64,000 nt of DNA from Pholiota molesta (lineage: Eukaryota > Basidiomycota > Agaricomycetes > Agaricales > Strophariaceae), in NCBI GenBank assembly GCA_014925825.1, contig JACGCK010000092.1:62001-126000 (forward strand), given 5' to 3'. The position numbers and the translations under genes are program-made. Shown one piece after another: positions 34,085-44,786 of the stretch. Below the pieces are notes generated by a model. That model was not told where the DNA came from and did not search any database. It was given only the letters and a program-made list of their open reading frames with translations. How positions within the stretch are numbered: the first letter of the stretch is position 1; every line of letters begins with the position of its first letter.

Positions 34085-35535
34085 ACGCCCAAAAGTGCCC
34101 CCTCTCTAGTTTCACACCCCGAGCTGGGATTCTGGGCGCTGGGCCTTGAAAAATTGTGCATCGCAGCTATTCATCCCCTCACAGGTTTTCCAACGAAGGT
34201 CCATAGCGAGCACAGCGTGCGTCCCCGGGCGTAAAGTCCTCTACTACAACTGATGCCACCTCTCTAGACAAGGTCGGGACACGCTTACTCTGCATTGCAA
34301 GTTGTTGAACTTCTTGCTGATTTCAACTGCGAGGCATTGCCGGAGCAGGCCTCCGCCCGCTAGTTCGCCACCCCTTGGACTATGTCCAGAACGCGAAATC
34401 CGCCACCAACGCCCATGTCTGCAGGCTTGCGCAGCCCCTAGGATATGCCGGCAGTGTGCGCGCCCTTCCATCAACAGCACTGCCAAATCCGCCAACCCCC
34501 CACTTTGCCGCCGCCAGCAACGCCCCGTCCGCCATTGACAAAAGATCCTCCAGGTACTTCTGCCATACAATGGCTTGAAGGCGCGGCTTGGCCACCTTCC
34601 CACTGCCATCATCACTAGCGCCTACGTCGAAACAGCAACCGCCGTGCCCATCGCCCTGGATCGTAGTAAGCTCCCTGCGGCCGCAGGGGCATACAGCGCA
34701 AAACACGCAAAGCTGCACAACGTAGACACGAAATGCACAAAGGGCCAACCGGTCAACAAACTTGGGCTTTGTTGGGCGGTCAGACGGCCCTACATACGTT
34801 GACGACCGCCGCGCCGTTTGTGCCCTCATCAAACAGGAGGGGGAAAAGAGGAGGGCAAAAAAAGTCGGGTGTGCGAGGTTTCCGTCGACGCGGATGTTTT
34901 GCTGTCCTCAATGTAGGCGTTAGTCGCGGGAAGGGTGACCAACGGCCCGCAACCCTTGCCTGCAAGATCTCCTAAAACGCCGCTAGCCCAGCTGGAGCTT
35001 CAGCACATCGTTTCATCTGCCAGCTATGAGCCCCTCCTTCTGCCCTTATGCACACGACCTTTACGCCATTGCCCCTAGCCTCCCTTCAAAGCGCATGCAC
35101 CGGCTTTTCCAGTGGTACAGATTCTAAGCCGTCTTAGCCCCCTTTTCTCCTGAATGCGCAGCCTGGAAAAAATTCCCTCCCCCCAAAAAAAACATCAGTG
35201 CTTTCCCTCCTGCAGCTCTGAACTTCGGACCGGACCTGAAGCTCTGCAAAGCCGCGATAGAAGCCAGGTGGGGCAGTTGGAGGGTTGGCTTAGATTTGCT
35301 CAGTAAGGTAGATGGATAGCCATGCCGATCCTTCAAATGCACATAAAATTTACCCCACGTTTCCGAAATTTCTTTCCTCTGCAGTTCCTGTTTGAACAAA
35401 GTATAAGTTTGTAACCTTTGCCCTACCCTTATGCAACCACCAACGGTCGCTGCAAGCTATAGCCTTTGACGCGCTTCAAATTTCCTGAACCCGATCCTTG
35501 CCCAACGCCTTAGATGCGCCAAAACGAGAGGTGCC
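34085..35535 (+). mobile_element. Degenerate dioxygenase-type element, copy 1
   Basis: This segment is a diverged copy, in the same orientation, of 44787-46520. Shared stretches begin with TCTCTAGTTTCACACC, continue with coding text LGHLPTA..TSAYVETATA and YSAKHAKL, and end with a shared TCCTTGC(C/T)CAACGCC region. The open frame is interrupted repeatedly, and the region matching the catalytic core of copy 2 is shortened. It encodes no usable protein. It begins about 170 bp after the end of the 1178-bp transposon. Confidence 0.65.
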
Positions 35536-36371
35536 CATGATGTTCAAAGTGAAATCGAAATCTTCCCCAACTGCATCCCTCGTAATTCTCTGAGGCTTTG
35601 AGGCCCAACCATGTGCCAACTGGTCTTGCTAGTAATTAGCGCTTAGCGCTGCCATATGCATATGCAGACGAGCGCACGGCGGGCGACCAAGCCATCGGGA
35701 TCACATCGGGACACTCATTGTTTTCAAATTTTGTGTTTAGATTGGGTGCCAGGACCAAATATTACAGAAACAAGCCTTGGCCTTGAACTTCCGAGCCATC
35801 CAACAAAGCCAGACCGCCAGCAACCAGAAAACTGCAAGTGTTTATCAGGCATGAGCATATGTTTTAATTAGCTGCTTATGCTGGTGGCTTGTTTATTTGC
35901 CATTCTGTCAGCGTTACTCTTCAATCTTGTCACCCTTTCGGTGAGCATGCGATGATTAGAAGCATCCAAGGCGCCGCCAGTTTGCAACCCAATCACAGTC
36001 ATATGATGTTTCAACCACTTCTGTGGAGGGTTCCAACAGCGGTGCCGAACCTCGCTTTTCTGGGCTATAAGGCCAATGCGTATAATACCACCTTGACTGA
36101 ACCGCGTACGCCTCGTGTCTCAATCGGTTATCGGAACGGCAAACTCCCTTTCACAATGTCCTTTGTTGAAACGAGGGCATTTTTTCATCCCCTCTTTTTG
36201 TCATCACCATCCACATCAACATGGGGAGGGTGCTGGCACTGCTAAGGCCACATGCCTTGGGGAATTCCAGTAGAAGCTATCTTATTATAAACCCAATTGC
36301 TATTCTCTATTTTACGACTGGTTGATATGGCAAGGAGTCAAGGACACAAACAATCAAGGCATAGGTACTAT
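35536..36371. other. Intergenic region
   Basis: I see no supportable gene. A plus-strand frame at about 35950-36243 has no known motif. Confidence 0.35.
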
Positions 36372-38575
36372 TCAGGGAGCCAAAACAGAAATGCGCTTTC
36401 CTACAGTGAGAAAGGCCTCCTGAACAGAACCAGAGTAGTCAGCATGTAAGGGTGCATCCTCAGCATCCTGCTCTGAACATCTATACATAGATGCTTGGTT
36501 GAAGTAAACTAAGCTTCCTCTGCCCTCATCATCTCCTTCCTCTATGGGAGTTGAGTTTTCAGGCAGTGGCCTTTCCTGGCCATCAGTTGTTACAAACTTG
36601 AAGTCTGCCAGTTCCAATGTCAGCACCAAAAATCGCAACCACAAATGACCTCTTACCAGTAATATCAATATTAAAATGATACAAAAGTGATGAAGGATAG
36701 GCAACCATAGTCCAAGGCGGAAGCTCAATAACCACCCCAGCTTCCCAAAGAACTAGCCATGATCTTTTCTTATGGTTAAATTTCTTTCCTATTAGAGAAA
36801 GAGATTAGTACCTCAGCCAATCATGATAGAAAAGCAAAAAATATACCAGGTGTTTGGTAGATAACAAGCACACAGACCCCAACCACATTTTTAGCGTCAG
36901 TATGGGGGCGACAGTGAACTCGCTTTTGCCCAGGAAAAAGGCCATTAATGCAGAAGTTCCAAAAGAGATCAAAAAGAGGGGCAATTCCATATTTTTCCTT
37001 ATGCCATTGAGCAGATCGTAGAAATCGCTCAGCAACACCAGGAAAGATCAGACGAACAACGGAAGAAACTCTTTTTCTACAAACCTCCTCAGCTTAACAG
37101 CATAGTAACAAAAGCGATCAACTTACGTGATTTTCTGGATCAGAGGGTTGCTGATAAACTCCTCCACTGCTGTTAGGTTATCACAGTGCCATTTCGTAAG
37201 ATAAGGCTCCTATATAAATTGAAAGAATGGTTTGTGCTAGAATCTAATTCCCAAAATTTAAAGACATACGGTTTGATACTCTCTGTGGTGCCCTATGATG
37301 CATGGAAAGTGAGGGCCTCTTACGCCTGTTGCACTCTTCCGGCGGACATCATGAGAATTGAGTGCGCTATTTAGAAGCTTACAAGCTGCTTGATAAAATG
37401 CATCTTCTTCTTTTTTCAACCACAAGAATTGAGCGGTCCTGAAGAGGAAAATGCGGGAGTCAGAATCCATGACAAAGGCAGGGTGTTTCCTGAATCAAGT
37501 GATTAGCTTAAAAACAGCTTTTAATTGAAAGGGAATCCACTCACAGGTCGGCTGGCACTGGAAAAAAGGTGGCAACAGTCTGGCGAATGGATCCATTGGA
37601 GTAGGCGTTCTGGATCTGCTTTGCAGATTTGGAAGCAGGCCTGAGGCCCTGCCAACCTGTCGTTACCCTAGATCCATTGGTTTCTATAGAATAACTTTTG
37701 GTCATAAAGGCATCAGCGCTCTGAACGAGCTTGGCTCTCAGGCGCTTTGTGTCAGCCAAAAAGCTATCACCTCCTGCTTCTTGAAGCCACTTGCCTCCTC
37801 GAGGTCGCTTGGAATTTTGACTTCTTTGGCTGGGTTTCCAATTCTTTTCCTTTTTGATAGCTGCCTTTGATTTGGCAGACTGAGACGCCTGAGGAAGGGA
37901 TCCCGTTGCCTTAGCCTGCTCTAGTCCCACAGAGAGGCCGTAGGACAGTCCCACTTCGGAATAATTAGAGAGGGGAGGTGCAGAACTGAGGAAGTCATCC
38001 CGCGTATTAGTTATATAGTAGGCGATTAGAGCAAGGAAATACATCACCTCCATGCACCCCCCTTTCCTGGAGGAAAAGTATAAGAACGTGGTGGGCGAGG
38101 TTGCAGGCGAGGCTCCTGCTTGCGTTTCAAAGGGACACGAGAGCCAGAATTGATAACCAGATCCCCTTGAGTTGAGCCAGAGAGAGACAGGTTTGCTTCG
38201 GTGGCCTTCTTCAAGTGCACTCTGTCAAAAATGTCCAAACTAATGGGGTCCCCCTCATCAGAGGTGAAGTCAACTCCATGCGCATTATCTTTGTACTGCT
38301 GGACAAGTTCCTCGAGGCTACAGGCGCGATGTACCAGTAGATGAGAGCCCTAGACAAGAAACAGAGCATTAGATTTATGAGCTGGCAGCGTGCAAGGGGT
38401 TCTTGGTCTTGCCTGGCCAGTTTGAGAAAAGGCTTGCAGGGAGCATTCTGCAGAAGTACCAGTTTGTTGGGCTTCCTGGGACTGCATCATTATCAGAGGT
38501 GCACAGTTTGCATGCAGTCCAAGGGAAATTAGGGAATTCATGAACGACGCGCTGCGTCACGACGCGCTGCATCAC
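36372..38575 (-). CDS. Transposon-linked 2-oxoglutarate/Fe(II) dioxygenase-like protein
   Basis: Exons (minus): 38575-38438, 38349 to about 38063, about 38056-37545, 37489-37270, 37209-37127, 37076-36847, 36788-36657 and 36604-36372. The N-terminus has a Cys cluster (CKLC...YFCR). The double-stranded beta-helix core shows RVHCRPHTDAKNVVGVCVLV with the iron-binding HxD (His-Thr-Asp), then SWLVLWEAGVVIELPPWT and AYPSSLLYHFN with the second iron histidine. DEGRGSLVYFNQ holds the Arg-x-Ser expected to bind 2-oxoglutarate. This matches the dioxygenases linked to KDZ-type transposons in mushrooms, some of which belong to the TET/JBP nucleic-acid-oxidising group; subgroup membership is inference. 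One apparent frameshift lies in a six-G run (38057-38062). The first intron has a GC donor. Confidence 0.7.
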
Positions 38576-38639
38576 GTTGTGTCATGTGATCAATAGTCTC
38601 TCCTTTAATACCGACGCGTCTTGTTTATAACGTTTCTTA

Positions 38640-40560
38640 CCCTCACATTCACCGCGACACCCCCCAAATCGCCTCGCAGAGTGCTGCCGTGCAGTTTGCT
38701 GAGGTGTCGCCGGGACCACGCCAGACGATGACTTGCCCCCTCAATGGAGGCGGCGGAGAGGCCCTTCAACGGGGCAGAATTGACGCCGGCATCTGGCGAG
38801 TTAACCACCCTTCTATGGCATTTGTTTTTTCAACTCACGCAGCCCTACTCAGCTTGCACGTCTCCGCACGCCAATTACGCCCTGCGCGTCGACGACAATG
38901 ACGGGCCACAGGTGCGCCGCAGCTCGTTGTCGCGGGTCGCGTCCTCCTCGGCCCGCTTTTGCCGCCGCGGAGAGCTGACCGCCTTTGGGCCGTGGCTCTC
39001 TCGTCTTCTCGCCACCACCGCCCCATCCCGCCTCCCCACGCCGTGGCCCAAACCGCCGCCGGGCCATGCTCTTGCTCTGGGAACGAACAACTCGGCAGGA
39101 GCCGCGCAGGGTGCCGCTGCGCACTGCGCGACCAGGTGCGTCTGCAAGCTGCCAACCGCTTTGCCTCGGCACCCTGCTAAGGGTTCGCTTTGCGCACAGG
39201 CTGTCTAACGCCAGTGATCACGAACATTCCCCAGCCTCAACGAGCAGCCAACGCCAACGAACAGCCCTCAGCCGCGACAAATCGACGAAAGGCTTCTGGC
39301 GCCGAACAGCAGCCTTGGCTTGTCAAGCGGACCCATGGCTCGACGAAGACTCCGGCTCGACAAAGACCCCTCAATGTCGACAGCAGGCTGTCAGCGCTGC
39401 GATCGACAAGCCGTCCACGTCGCCGAACGCCCCTCAATGTCGTCGAGGACGGGCCCTCAACATTGGCGACATCAATGCCAACATCGCGGCTCACATCGAC
39501 GGAACGCGCAGCGTGAGGCGGCAGCGGGCGACATCGCGTTCTTGCCGATCGTGTGCGGCATGCGCTGACGGCCTGTTTGCGGCGCAAATGCGAGCGCCCT
39601 TGGCCGCCCACAATGCTTCGCAGGAACGTCGCACCTCAACCGCTCCCACTCTCCTCCTCACAGCACGGCCCGTCTCTCCACGCAACCCACCTTCCTCGCA
39701 CGATCGTCCGTAGCCCAACGACCACGATCTCGCCTCCGACCGCCTCCGACCTTGCGCCGGCAAGGATCAATTTCCGCCCCAGATCCTTGGATCTTGACCT
39801 TGCCCTCCGCAACGACGTCGAGTCGACGCCCTGCGAAGCGCCATGCTCGACAGCGGCGCGTTGCCCGCCAGGAGTCGGACAGGGGCCCTCCTTCGGCGCC
39901 GGAGGTCGAGAGGCCCGCGCGCAGCTGTCAGCTGCGCGTATCTCCTCTCATCCCCCAACCTCTCACGCTTGACGGGGATGACGGCCAGTCTCGACGAACA
40001 GCCAGCGCGAAGGAACAGCCCTCAGCCTCGACGCATCACCCTGTTCGACGGCACCGACATCCGCCAGCGTCTTTTAAAACCAACTGCTGCCAACATCAAC
40101 GACAGGCCTCAGCATTGTTAAGTGGGCTGCGGAACGCCCTGAATGGCCGTCAGCGTCGAGGAATGGCCGCCAACGTCGACCAATGCCCTGCGAGTTCGAC
40201 CGGTTCGCTGGGTGGCCGCCTACGGCTCCTCAATGCCGATGAGCAGCCTTTAGAACAGCCCTCCTGCTCTGCCTGTCGAATGCGCCCCTTGCTCCCACTT
40301 CCCAGTGCCCATAACGTCCCTCAATGTAGATGAGCAGCCACCAGCTTCAACAAGCAGCCGCCAACGACATTGAACACAGCGAGGCCTTAGCGTCTTCAAG
40401 CGGACCCACGGCTCGACGAAGACCCACGAAAGGCCGCAACTGGCGATCGCTGCTCTGCTGTTCATCAAAATACGCAGAGGTCTCGTTCCCATGGTCGGCT
40501 TGAAGGTGTTCAGGCTCAGGTTGTTTTCGGCGCGCTGCGTCAAGGAACGCGATAAAACAG
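38640..40560. repeat. GC-rich degenerate repeat region
   Basis: Variants of GACGAACAGCC, CCTCAATGTCGACGA and AACGTCGAC recur irregularly between about 39220 and 40480. Several frames are open on both strands at once. It looks like a decayed, GC-rich tandem array or transposon end rather than a gene. It lies upstream of the dioxygenase gene start. Confidence 0.5.
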
Positions 40561-41760
40561 TGCGCCGCACGAGTGGTGCTCAGGAGAGCAGCACCCATGG
40601 ATACGAAGCCGAGCATCAGCCTCCACGCAGAAATACTACGAGCGCAGCTGGCAGCGCGCAATCGCAACGCACCGGCGAGGGCTTCGCTTCGTTTCCTGCG
40701 TCAGTCTCTTTCAAGGTGGGTCATCCCGTCAGCATTAATTATTTCCTACTCAACTCGTTTGTTACAGGTGCTGGGATCACAACCATGTCCGTCCGTCCAT
40801 ACGCTTTTCAATCATGAAGTTCTCAATCACGGGCCCAATAAATCAGGTCTCAAACGCGACAAAAAACCCTCGAAGATCATTGACGCCCAAAGGACCGCAT
40901 CGTTGATACTCGTTGCCTCTACTGGCGCCATCGCCTTTCAAGCCTCCCGGGTGACAACCGCCACGGAAGAGAGGACTCGGTCCGCACCCAAGGTCGCCTC
41001 GACTTCATTTAAGTACGCCTTTTCGGCTATTTTCCCCTTCAATGCCCGACCTGATTTGTTTCGTTCCGCACCGGGTTCGTTGGAAGCGTCCTCGATCGTC
41101 CATACCTTGTCCTCCTCATCCAATCCTCGTCTCGGTGCCATGGATCTTTCCTCCCTTGGGCGGCAATTCAGTCATATCCGGCACATACTGGCGCTGTTGT
41201 CGTCGCTGTCCTACGTCAAGCACCCCCTTCTCTAATTTGAACAGCGCCTGAAGGAGCCAATCAGATTTCTAAGCGCACAGTGCATTGCGTGCACCGTCCA
41301 GCATCAAGGCCCCCTCATGTGCTCAAGCACCTGTGGGCTACAGTATCTGGCAGCTCGCCTTACTTGTTTGTCAACTGAATCAAGAAGTAAATGCTGTGTA
41401 TGCTGCTCAAAACTCAACTCTTCGCCTGCATGAATACCGGGCGCGATAGGAACGGCAGCTAGAAAACGCGACAAAATTGGCCAAGTTTGGCCATGCCTCC
41501 AAATACCGCTACTGCATTTAGTAGCAGTAACGGTGTGACCTGTGGCCACTCGTCACGCCTCTCCGACTGCCTCCACGGTGCTCCACCAATAGTATTGCAG
41601 CAGTTTGCTGATTTTCTCGGACCTCGTGCCCTTTGATGGTAAAAGATCCCCTTTGTCCTCTCTTTGTATATAGTATCATAAATTTTCCCCTCATGTTTCT
41701 CCGCCTCTGGAACCCACCCCCTCACAAGCACAAATCACTTGTTGCCAAACACAGTCCAAA
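40561..41760. other. Region with uncertain coding potential
   Basis: A plus-strand frame from about 40591 to 41235 can be read, and an intron-like GTGGGT...TTACAG segment lies at 40715-40768. No motif is recognisable, so I do not call a gene. The rest, up to 41760, shows nothing. Confidence 0.3.
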
Positions 41761-42914
41761 ATGTTAACTCGAGCCCAAAAGGTATGCACAACCCTCGTAA
41801 CGCTCAGACGCTCTACTCAAAGCTATTCATAGGCTGCTCTTGATGTACCAGTTGCCAACATTATCTTCGGCGTACGTCCTCTATAATGTTGACGCAACAT
41901 AATTATTCAGGCTGACGCCTCTACTCATAGAATGTTCTGATTATCCGGAACGAAGTCGATCTCGCAAAATATCTCAACGTCACGATTCATGTCAAGCAGT
42001 TCGCCAATGCTGTTGCGGTTCTTGAAGTCCACCTGCCCAGGATCAACAAATCACTTCTCCCTATACTTCGTGCGCTCCTTATGCGCCTCCCCAACGTCGA
42101 CACCCTCTGCGTCAACATTCCCGGCCTTTCTCCCCAGGCGTGCTCTTATATCCTCCAACACTCCTACTTCGATAACCTGATCTGTTTTCAGACGCATACA
42201 CTTCCTCATAGGGGCCTATCCTCTTTTATAAAGCGAAATGCCAATCTTTCCTCGATTATCCTGGGACGTTGTGGGTCCCGTTCAAAATGCATCACACCTC
42301 CTCTTCAACACGGTTTGGAGGATATTCAAGGCCCCTCCCGATGCATTTCGGCCCTTATCAAACCTCAGACGCATCGCCTCGTTGCTGAGCTCGACACTCC
42401 ATTTGATAGTCATGGTCCCCTCTTCAAGGAAGTGAAGGATACTGGTGCATCGATTCAATTTGCTGTTATCCATTTCTCTCCATCCGACCCAACCCTCATG
42501 ACTGATATTGCGATGGCTATGCCCATGATTTCTACTCTACGCCTAGATGAGATCGATACACATGTTTGTATTCCACTATGTTTTTGGTATACTCAAACTG
42601 AAGAAAGTTTTTTTTAGGCTCTACGCCCTCAGAATTATCCCTGGACAAGCAACCCATCCTGGCAATCAAACCTCCGCTCTCTTCATCGCCTCAAGCGCTT
42701 TTACCTTCGCACCAGTGCAAACTTAGTTCCAACACCAGGCCTGGAATCTGACGAGAAGGACCTAATTATGCTTTGGATAAGCAGCGCAACGAATAGGAGC
42801 TTGGATGAGATCACCTTTTGCTATGGACTCCAAGCGGGGGTGACCTACGAAAGCGTTTGGAAAAGGACGAACAAGATATGGAAGCGCAGCCTATGCGTGG
42901 TAAACAATCTTTGA
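41761..42914 (+). CDS. F-box/leucine-rich-repeat-like protein
   Basis: Four exons (41761-41781, 41833-41871, 41931-42563, 42618-42914) join with normal GT-AG introns and give about 330 residues. The protein begins MLTRAQK and goes on as AALDVPVANIIFG and NVLIIRNEVDLAKYLNVTIH. It then has repeated leucine/isoleucine strands (LLMRLPNVDTLCVNIPGLSP, LRSLHRLKRFYL), as in the divergent LRR parts of mushroom F-box proteins. A clear F-box is not visible in the short N-terminus. A further exon may exist (open frame to 43327 with WDENGVQILNAKINLAV), because that text is protein-like but the splice phase does not fit. The role is unknown. Confidence 0.6.
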
Positions 42915-43000
42915 TCTGTTTTAATAATTAATAGAATTTCGAAGCTTATACATGCGTTGTAAAGAATCTTTACTTTGTTTTAATAGTTAATAGAATTTGA
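42899..43000. repeat. Imperfect tandem duplication (~57 bp) at the 3' end of the LRR-like gene
   Basis: GTAAACAATCTTTGATCTG followed by TTTTAATAATTAATAGAATTT recurs downstream as GTAAAGAATCTTTACTTTG followed by TTTTAATAGTTAATAGAATTT. The duplication falls exactly where a donor site would be expected. Confidence 0.7.
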
Positions 43001-43559
43001 GCTGAACAAATGCTTTCCATGCATTAATGCCAGATGGGATGAAAACGGTGTCCAGATACTTAACGCTAAGATAAATTTGGCCGTTGCATCAGCACGACCA
43101 GAGCAAAGGAATGAGGCGCCGGTGAGGTGGAGTACGCGGCCGCGGCGCACGCACGAGGTCCAGGTTTTGGATGAGCATGTTTTTTGTGGAATGACTGAGC
43201 AGGTATTGGTGCTGGGTTTTGGTCAGATTAGTTATACTTATCACAGGAAAGGCGTTTTGAAGGTGTCAATCGTCTCATTCCCAAGTTTGTTTGTGTGTTC
43301 TATTTACATATTCGAGCTACGCAATTAAATAATTGAAACTGAGGATTACCTAGTTCTGGCGCCTCCTAGAGCCGATGTCTTGATGCAGAATCCAGTTTGG
43401 CCGTGGATTCGATTCGGACACGAGAGGAGAGAACATATGATGTGATTAGACCGAAAGCGGAACGTCACTTGCATCAGAAGCTTTCACTCCAACCACCCAA
43501 ACCCCGCTCCTTCGCTCGCGCCATTGGACGTCGCCACGGCCTACACCCACCGCCAACCG

Positions 43560-44440
43560 TGCATGTCCGACGATCAGGCTCAGAAGAGAGGCGCCATGGG
43601 CGATGATGGCAAGTCCACTAGACACGGTATTCGGCGCCGCGGGGGCGCAGTTGGTGGCTGGCGACGATGAAGGTGAGCTGCCTTCCTTTGTTTTGAATCC
43701 ACGCTTACTTCGGCCATGCTATGCTCTGAAGCGAGAACAGATCCCGCTGCCGCCATCTAGCTCCAGCCCCGGTCGTTCAACAACGATCTCGCCTGATCTC
43801 CTCCCTGTGGCCTTGTGCATTGCGCCAGCACGGCATTGCCGCAAACGTCCAGTTCCTGTCCAGATCCGGGCCCTGGGCATCCACGACGATGCGGAATCGC
43901 CGATCGAGTTAGAGATGCGCCGCAGCCGATGACGACAAGCCCACCAGCGCAGTATTCGGTGCAGCCGGGGGCTGTCGAACGATATCAACGTGAGTCGCCT
44001 TGCATTGTCCTGCATCCATGCTTACCTCGGCCGCTCCAGCGCTGCAGCACCGGCCCTCCCATCTCAAGGGCGTTCGCGTCATCCAGACCCCTCGACCGCC
44101 CGTGATATGATTGCAGCCGTCGACAACATCGACGACGGCGGAGCCAACGACGCCTCCGCCCCCACACAATCCCGCTCTCCTCGACGCCCGCGACGCCTCA
44201 TCGGCTGCCGACGAGCACCCGCCCTCTCTGAGAACCCCTTCTTATATGCATGGTTCGTTCTGCGTGGCGGCGTGCCCGCGCAGATCGTGTTAGTGGAGGT
44301 CGGCGGCAGCATGGATCCGTTGGAATGTACCGCGCACAAGCTGAGCGCCGATAGAACTATCTCGATAAAGGCGTCCGCTGGAGAGTAAGTTGGTGTCTTC
44401 TACTTTCTGCACCCATTCTCGCTAACTCGCCATCCGCACA
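43560..44440 (+). repeat. Tandem pair of a ~320-bp repeat (forward copies)
   Basis: Two related units lie head to tail. Each contains a landmark like GTGAGTCGCCTTGCATTGTC...GCTTACCTCGGCC (at 43673 and 43990), preceded by TATTCGGCGCCGCGGGGGC-like sequence. Two more landmark copies occur in inverse orientation at 62041 and 62599. Proline- and alanine-rich frames run through the units but I see no known domain. Confidence 0.55.
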
Positions 44441-44786
44441 GCATACACAGCAGTCAACGCTCAACAATCAACGCCAGAACACATGTGTATGGACCCGGAC
44501 TACAATCTTATGGCACGCTTGTCCTTAGTTGAAGATGTAAATCGCCTAGTTGACAGGAGCTCTTCAGCATCTGAAAAGAGTGATGGCAGAGGTCTGGGTC
44601 CCAACCACCGCTCCTTACCACATCGGCCGGATGAAGTGGATGGACCTGTGTCAGGTTGTCATTACGGTCGTTTTATATCATTATTATCTGTCAGATACCT
44701 TGTGGTACGGAAGGAGGTTTCGCTGGGCACAACGTTGAACGATTGACTGGCCAGCGAGTGCCAGACCGGCGCCCCTCCACCCAGCA

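Noticed and set aside
40591..41235. A hypothetical gene in the plus strand
   Set aside because: The frame crosses a likely intron and has no recognisable motif; support is too weak for a gene call.
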